DNA of 64,000 nucleotides from Actinernus sp. WN-2022 (Eukaryota; Cnidaria; Anthozoa; Actiniaria; Actinernidae), in assembly GCA_030867875.1 (NCBI GenBank), contig JAOWCC010001634.1:3741258-3805257 (forward strand), in the 5' to 3' direction. Position numbers and translations under genes: made by a program. Numbering within the stretch: the first letter of the stretch is position 1; every line of letters starts with the position of its first letter. Shown piece by piece: positions 57,559 through 64,000 of the stretch. The notes beneath the pieces were generated by a model that was not told where the DNA came from, ran no database searches, and worked only from the letters and a program-made list of their open reading frames with translations.

Positions 57559-59092
57559 TCATCTCTCGGTATCAAAACTTTGTTTATTCCTTGCGCTCCT
57601 TTGTTGTTTTTTCCTACAACAAGAAATCGATTTGCACTTTCTTCCAACCGTTCCATACATAACTGGATCGAGGCAAACCTTCAACAAGAGAGGAACGTAC
57701 AGTACGAACGCTAGTCCTCTATACATAGGCATGCCCGTCCAAAACTCATTCATCAACAGTAGCAAATGTTGCGGCAACATACACAAAGCAAAGGTTATCA
57801 CCATGGTGATTATCACCATGGCAACCCTTCTGTTTCTTCTTTTTCGAGGATTGTTGATGTTCTGTGCTTCCCTGGAATATCTTTCGATTTCCAATCTCGA
57901 TTCTTTTAAGAACTTTGCAAGGCATGTGTAGTATGCTAACATTAAGCACAACGGCAAACAGTACTGAGTTACGAAAAGTAGCACATAAAATACTTTTCTT
58001 GTATTTTGTATTTTACTGGCTTCTGGAGTGCACGCTTTTGCACCTAGATTTTTGATGGCAGCAAGGGGAGCGGTTAATAACGCAGAAGCAAGCCATATCA
58101 AAACTATGGTCCCAAATTGTCTCTTAAAGGTTGGTTTTTGATGAAAAGGAAATGTAATGGCTTGGTAATGCTGTATGGAAATTCCAATCAAAGTAAGTGC
58201 AATATTATATTCGTAGAACATTGTTAATGTGAATATTGCATAGCATGTTTCTATCATAAGAAGTTTTAAAAAGACACTAGCGGGAGTAAGGGTTAATAAT
58301 GTTAGGATGTTAACAGCAGACAGGTGGAGTAAGAGCATCTCGCTGTTCTTATGCCGACGCTGATTTTTAAATGAATCGATCAATACGACTGAATACATTA
58401 CCAGTGAAACCAATTATAAAAATCATGACAAACAATGTAACTAATGCGTTAGCGGATACAATATGCATATATCCTTCGGTAGGGCTAATTGTCGTGCTGT
58501 TTGTATCAGTCGGTGGCAAGTTTCTTAACGAAGGTATCGCGAGACGTTTGGTTGCGGATGGCGTAGAATGGTTCATTTGATGCGATTGGAACATTCCTCC
58601 TCGATTCAACAATGGTGTTTCTTTAAGAATCGGGGTTGCTAATGATATTTCTGTTTTAACCGAGTCCAATGTTGGCGCCTCGAGCTTAACTGAAGTATAA
58701 ATAACCGACGCTACCATGATTCCGTTTTCAATTGCTTTTGTTTGTGCAGGTGCTTTTACTTCAGTTTGGTTTAGAGCTTGAGTCGATATAACGTTTGCTG
58801 TTTGTTGTAGTACTAATACCGCCGTATTGGTTGCTGTAACACTGAGCATTGAATGCGATATTATTGACGCTAACTTGTTTTCACCTTCTCGGACTGCAGT
58901 GTGCTTTTCTTCTTCCACTGCTGCTGTTGTTGATGCATTTACATTTAAGAGTTCAAAGCTAGCAGAACAATCCACAGAGGTTGTAACGTGAGACTCATTT
59001 TTGCTAGCGTTCAACGTGGAAGTTGCTCCATTGACGAATAAGCCACAGAAAAGAGAAACCAAAATTAACCAAAGGAATAATAATCTTTCCAT
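57559..59092 (-). pseudogene. Class A (rhodopsin-like) GPCR, one-base frameshift in TM1
   Basis: Intronless receptor of about 511 codons. ATG at 59092 starts a signal peptide (MERLLFLWLILVSLFCGLF), then a ~200-residue Ser/Thr-rich ectodomain with several N-glycosylation sites (NASK, NES, NQT, NHS, NST). TM1 ends IIGFTGNV, where an extra A (58392-58393) shifts the frame; the rest is open to 57559. TM2 has HLSAVN, TM3 starts with Cys (IETCYAIF), QHY replaces DRY, TM4 has LIWLASALL, extracellular loop 2 has Cys (KACTP). TM5 has YCLPL, TM6 FALCMLP, TM7 LDPVMY instead of NPxxY. A basic, Cys-containing tail (CCRKKQQR) ends it. Ligand unknown; neuropeptide-type receptors are closest in feel. The shift could be a real null allele or a sequencing error. 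Confidence 0.85.
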
Positions 59093-59290
59093 GGTGACAC
59101 TCGCAGTGTTCGACTGTTATTTTAATAAACAAGATAACTAAGATCAGAATTGATGTAAAAGCATGTTAATGAATCGACACGGCTGCTAAAAATTCAGTGA
59201 AAGTTACAGTGCCCTTTATAAAGTGCTTTTTATAAAGATGTAGACGTACGTTAAGGTTTTTGGCTCTAAAGATATGATCCTTTCGTGGAG

Positions 59291-59300
59291 TTTATATAAG
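59291..59300 (-). promoter_or_regulatory. Possible TATA box of the GPCR
   Basis: CTTATATAAA on the minus strand, about 200 bp upstream of the GPCR start codon, in otherwise featureless sequence. Confidence 0.3.
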
Positions 59301-59434
59301 TACAGTTGTTTATCCGTTCCCAGCAACGTATTGTTCCAGCAGTCAAGCCGTTATAATTTTATTCAGTAGTACCAGAAGTAACTTGCAGACCCATGTACAC
59401 TAGCCTGATTATCAGACGGTACGAGGTCGTCCGC

Positions 59435-59743
59435 TCACTTCCTCCCCCTCCCCGCCTGATGGACTTCATAGACTTTCGTGTTCCTGACGTCGTCAACCTT
59501 TGTTTTTACAATAAGCCAATACGAACACGCGTAAGAATTGAAGCGTGAAGTGTAGAACAGTCGTGCAGTAGCGGCTCTATCAGCTTTCATGCACTGAAAA
59601 TAACATTCTACAGCTTCAAACTTCTGTCGATTTCTCAGAATGGTATCCTGTTTGAGCTGCTGTGGTTCTTTGGAGAGCAGGAACTTTTTAAACGGACGTT
59701 TGCGTGCAGTATTTGCAGGACAAGTGTATGAGAATGCATACAA
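59435..59743 (-). pseudogene. ORF in second helicase element, unidentified
   Basis: Reads ARKRPFKKFLLSKEPQQLKQ and FEAVECYFQCMKADRAATAR with a protein-like composition, then runs into the TIR. It could be another exon of the helicase gene or of an accessory protein. No start or splice site assigned with confidence. Confidence 0.3.
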
Positions 59744-60145
59744 GAAATATCTGCCTCGATTCCATGCCGTAAAGTTTGTTACTCATAACTTAGAACTTTT
59801 ACGCTTTTACTTTTATTTTTAAAACGTTTTGAAGCTTGATATGTATGCCAATTAGTTACACAAGACCCTAAAGTTGTCCTAGTGTAGGTTTTTTGGTATC
59901 AGAGATTGTTTTAACCGGACTTTTTGTTCAAAGTTTAGATGCCATTGCCATTGCGTGAACTTACTGAAGTGTGTTCATAATTCTGAAAACAAAAATATTC
60001 ACCCAAGTGCCATGAAACTTTTTCCATAACATACTCAGTATGTGTGTTCACTCCTGCAGAAAAATCATAATATTTCATGAAAGATTTGATCTTCTAAAAG
60101 CCAAAAACCAAGGAGAATGTTTAAGATATATTAAATGCATGAGAT

Positions 60146-60328
60146 TTATAAGCGGAGGAAGATTAGTGATTTACCAAAGCCCGTACATAAATTCACAAAC
60201 ACATCGTTCCGATGACTGAATGATTCCAATGCTTTCTTCTGCTCTGGATATAGCTTCGAAATCCTGAAAACTTTACAATTTCGGTCGACACACTGCCCAA
60301 CGCCATTCAGAAAAATATGCGAGCACAT
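60146..60328 (-). pseudogene. RecQ-like helicase fragment (motif I)
   Basis: The open frame contains FRISKLYPEQKKALESF (Q-motif region) and VNLCTGFGKSLIFLRL, a Walker A in the RecQ form, then a stop. An acceptor-like GTAAAGTTTTCAG precedes GATTTCGAAG, so the exon may start near 60267. Everything downstream of motif I is missing. Confidence 0.75.
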
Positions 60329-60499
60329 TCCTTAAATTCCAGACTTTGCCAAAAGTATAAAGTTCGCTCTGATTGGTTGACATTATGACGCCAGGAACAC
60401 GAAAGTCTATGAAGTCCATCAGACGGGGAGGGGGAGGAAGTGAGCGGACGAAGTGAGCGGACGACCTTGTACCGTCTGAAAATCAGGCTACATGTACAC

Positions 60500-62480
60500 T
60501 TGAGCCACTTGAGTTGAGTGCTGGGAAAACAGGTTTCTCCAAATCTAGCTCTTCTTTCAAGAAGACTAAACTGAATTATCAGATTTTTGGCAGTGATTTA
60601 CACGGTTTGAGTATCATTTCAGATTTGATATCAAACTGAGAGTCGTTCCTCTTCACTCAGGCCATCAGCCATTTCATGCTGCGTAGCATCAATCTCGGTA
60701 TTCCTCTTCTGAATTTAATGGCTTAAGTTGTTTCAATTGTTGCTCTTTTAAAGTAAGAGTTCTCGTGTACAGGATGCAGGTCAAGCAGGCAGTGCCACAC
60801 TAGTGCTATTTCCTTGATAAGTATGTTGAGAAAATGTAAATCCGTCGAGCTTAATTCGTTCTAGAACGAATGCGATTAAATTTGAAAATGAGTGTGCCTC
60901 TGGATCTGAACTGAAATGTGATTATTGCCAAACAAATGCAAGATCACTTATGAATTCCACCAGCGGATACAATTCATAGTACTACGCCTGTCAATCAAAA
61001 AAAACAGTTCAGACCAATCGGAACGCAGCAATGTTTCCAGAGAAAATACAGCCGCCATCTTTTCCCACAAGCTTTTCTCGAGGAGATGAAGACACAAACT
61101 TGAGCCCGGTTCTTTGCAAAGGTGTAACAAATTAAGCAAAAGGTAGGAAAGATAACAGTAACACAGGAGGGCGGAGCTTATTATGTATGAGTGAAACTAT
61201 AAATTGAGAACATAGATGCAAGGGGCGACAAAAGGAAATGAGTTTCCATATTCGTAGCATTTATGTAAGTAAACACCAGCTGGTTACTCGACTTATTAGT
61301 CTCACACTCTAACATTGACTCGTTTCCCTTTCTTAAGTGACCCGCACCTCAACTGGTCTCGGATCAAATTAAAGTAAAGGGAGCAAGTGGAAAGGTGGTG
61401 AAAGTTTATCATCACATACTACTAGAAAGAAATAGGTCTTACTCTTTTCAGGAAGATCTTGGAGTCCGAATAAATGAGAGCGGCATCGTTTTATGAATTA
61501 TGGTGAAGTTTTGAGTGTTTTTGATTTAAAAAGTTTGGAATCAGTTTTTAGTGCCGACTTCTATGCGCGTCGAGTTACCCGGGTCCCAATAAATATAACG
61601 CGCAAGTATCGCAAAAACGCAAGACGACTTTTTAAAGTAAAGGTATTAATTTATATAGCGCAAATTCTATATTCAAATGCGCTTCACAAGCCGTTATTTT
61701 TTTGTGATACGGACTGCTATTGTGGAGCAATGTGCTGCCGTGCAGTTTAATCATGAGTGATTGTTAGTACCTCAGAATACCAGGCTGTTGTGTCGGGAGA
61801 CAATCCATTGCTCTTTCTCGAAATAACACAACAGGTTCTTACACGTCCCCCTCGTATAGATTAAAAGAGGAAGGAGACAAGGCCAACGGCTTGTACATCT
61901 CTGCCCAAAGTAAAACCATGGTAAAATATTATGCCGATTGAATAATGTTAGACATGCTTATACAGCTGTTTAAAAAAAGGTTTAAACGGTAAACGACAAG
62001 TGATATTCTCAGACCGAAATGGATTGTGGTTCTATCCAGCTGTGCGAAACGAATAAACTACAGTGTAATTAGAAAACCGATTCGCAGAAGACCATTAATA
62101 TTCGTCTTAAACTTTTTGACCAAAAAACAAACGTCTCAGCCGACTTTCAGCTACATCTACAATCCATTTCGGTCTCCGAATGTCGGTTTTTCGCTTGCCG
62201 CTCGTCCGGGACAACCTTTTTGTAATAGCTGTATCTTCATAAAGAAATATATCATATACATTGTATACAATTAACATTAGGACGATTTCAGTCTCGGCGC
62301 AAGGTAATTTCAATACTTAGGTTGAACATATATTTTATAATTAGCATAGCATAAAACTACATTGGGATCAAAACGTGAAGAACACTTCTGTAGTCAATGC
62401 TACTCCTTAAATTTTCGACAATATAACATTTCCTTTTTAATAAGTTGTCTCTTTGGATTAATTAGCAGTTGGATTTCATC
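60500..62480. other. Non-coding stretch
   Basis: No gene supported. A small palindrome AATTCGTTCTAGAACGAAT lies near 60852. Short frames such as 61493-61750 have no domain. Confidence 0.5.
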
Positions 62481-62486
62481 GACTAA

Positions 62487-62509
62487 ATAATAATAATAAT
62501 AATAATAAG
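62487..62509. repeat. (TAA)n microsatellite
   Basis: About seven tandem TAA units. Confidence 0.9.
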
Positions 62510-62881
62510 TTATCAGTAATGAATATTCATTAGTAATTATACATAAGGGGCTAACCAACTCCTGACGCCATTGTATAGACCAACAACAACAACATGCTTT
62601 TTTAATGCCACCAATGTTACAGTTTGATAGAAGAATGGATGTAAATCAAACGATTGTTTTGGTAAATGCAACCCAGAATAACTAGGAAAGCTAATCTTAG
62701 CTGGGTAGCATCGAAGAGTATCATGATAAATATGTTTATTGTTTGCTGCTGTAACTAGAGTAGAGGAAGAAAAATAAATGGTACGACACAAAAACAAACA
62801 ACAAATATATGGCGTAACTACGATAACAGAGAGACTATGCCAGCAACAAGATGTTTCAATAGGCTATGGGGAAAAATCAAG

Positions 62882-63480
62882 CTATGAATCAATATGACAA
62901 GACGAGATTTTGTTTGATGTTAATTTTGAATAAGTGCTGCGAGCACAAATTTTTGTTTTCGTCAATTTCATTCCAAATGTGAGCTCCAAGAAAACGGTGA
63001 TTGAACTTTCCATAATTCGTCCTAACTCTAGGAATGTAACATGATGACTTAGTTGCCAGTCTGGTGCGGTAATTATGTACAGAAGAGATAGGTATAAATA
63101 AATTGTTGAAGGCTCCTGGGAACAATTTATTATAAAAGTGATACATAAATATCGCATTTGCATAAATATGACATCTTGTAGTTTCAAAATATCCAGACTC
63201 TTAAAAAGTGGAGAGGTGTGTTTATCACGTTTACAAAATGTAATGATTCTCACAGCTTTCTTCTGAAGGATTATTATAGGTTTTATAGTAGTCTCAAATG
63301 TATTTCCCCATACAATCAAGCCATAAGTCATCTAAACGAATAAATAAATGAATAGTATAGTTTTACTAGTATAGAACAGTAAACAAAATGTCTTAATTTC
63401 GATAGAATGCCAATACCTAGCCTCTGGATATTATTTTACGCAATTCTTTAATGTGAGCTTTCCAGTTTAGATTACCTTTG
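62882..63480 (-). pseudogene. LINE reverse transcriptase C-terminal fragment, frameshifted
   Basis: Minus strand from about 63480: NLNWKAHIKELRKIISRG, a decayed stretch, then MTYGLIVWGNTFETTIKPI, ILQKKAVRIITFCKR, and after a frameshift near 63150 MYHFYNKLFPGAFNNLFIPI, SVHNYRTRL, PRVRTNYGKFNHRFLGAHIW, ending near 62889. CR1/jockey-like, a relative of the LINE at 377-1661. Its 5' part overlaps the start of the duplicated segment at 63426. Confidence 0.85.
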
Positions 63481-64000
63481 TTGAATTCAGTCAATTTTAG
63501 AGTGTTGTAGTATTTTAAAACAAATAATTTATTCTAAATAAAAAGGCATTGGTAATCAGTTGCACTAAATCAGTATTAATTTGTCACTGACGTGTTTATG
63601 CGCTCATCATTGTGCATCATTTGTATAATAATTGATGCCTCCCCTGACGTCATGTAATTAGCAATTTGGATATTAAAACCTTAACTCAGCGGCACAACAT
63701 TCAAAGCAAGACTGATATATTGTACCATTCTACTATTCACTTGATGTAGAATTGATATCTAAAATAAAATAAAAGGGTTCATAGGCGCTTTAAGCTATCC
63801 CCTTAGCTAAGTACCTATGCGACTTTTTAAAATCGAGAACGTCAACGCCATTTTTAAACGTGCGAGGAGGCTGTGCGGTTTCATTGGTCAATAGATTACG
63901 CCAAGCTAAGCTGCTAGCTCTGATGGCCTAGCCCCTTCTCAAACCTGGTTTACATAAGCATATCGTATTAGCAATAACGCAGACGCAGTAATGTTTGATC
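63426..64000. repeat. Second copy of the segment downstream of the GPCR
   Basis: Direct repeat of 56499-57277 that runs to the window end. In the first copy the GPCR stop codon lies 282 bp beyond the corresponding last base. Confidence 0.85.

Larger units (their letters stand above)
59401..60490. mobile_element. 9-bp-TSD element with helicase fragment, second family
   Basis: Ends TAGCCTGATTATCAGACGG and AATCAGGCTA in inverse, with TIRs of about 95 bp. Flanked by the direct 9-bp repeat CATGTACAC (59392-59400 and 60491-60499). 1,090 bp long. It carries minus-strand coding remnants at 60146-60328 and 59435-59743. The TIRs are unrelated to those of the element at 13988, yet the cargo is the same kind of helicase. 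Confidence 0.85.

Noticed and set aside
57482..57931. 149-codon plus-strand ORF antisense to the GPCR
   Set aside because: Shadow of the receptor coding sequence on the opposite strand.

Overview
The window looks like nuclear DNA of a metazoan, most likely an anthozoan cnidarian (coral or anemone). This is inferred from AT-rich sequence, GT-AG introns with consensus donors, CR1/L2-like LINEs, Gypsy and Penelope-like retroelements, IS630/Tc1-type transposons and a class A GPCR encoded without introns. There are no bacterial operons, phage genes or CRISPR arrays. Two host genes can be supported. One is a Ser/Thr-rich nuclear-type protein at about 48.5-54.2 kb (+), read from three exons. The other is a GPCR at 57.6-59.1 kb (-), whose frame is broken by one base in transmembrane helix 1. 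Nearly everything else is transposable elements and tandem repeats.

Layout. 1-5 kb: an 86-bp tandem repeat, then a frameshifted LINE inserted in the pol gene of a broken Gypsy element; the same pol gene is split again by an insert holding a satellite rich in CACGTG. 5.5-8.1 kb: a TTAA MITE and an inverted pair of Penelope-like GIY-YIG remnants, flanked together by a 12-bp target duplication. 8.1-10.4 kb: a truncated MITE and a 1.7-kb inverted-repeat element. 10.5-27.2 kb: seven inverted-repeat elements (called E1-E7 here) in a row, separated only by short TA runs. E5 holds further nested elements: a 9-bp-TSD transposon with a RecQ-like helicase fragment and a Cys-rich ORF, and a fold-back element. 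E7 (7.8 kb) holds exons of an IS630/Tc1 transposase on the minus strand and a convergent second spliced gene on the plus strand.

27-48 kb: mostly non-coding, with tandem arrays, a decayed integrase-like (DDE) gene, LINE tails and a TIR element with one exon. 48-54 kb: the Ser/Thr-rich gene. 55-64 kb: a second copy of the TTAA MITE, the GPCR, a second 9-bp-TSD element with a RecQ-like helicase fragment, a LINE fragment, and a second copy of the sequence downstream of the GPCR. That copy runs off the window end and predicts a tandem GPCR paralogue just outside.

How the parts work together: the helicase fragments, Cys-rich ORF, transposase exons and mirrored first exons all lie inside inverted-repeat elements, so they are best read as mobile-element cargo rather than host genes. 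All family names come from motif recognition by eye; no search was run.
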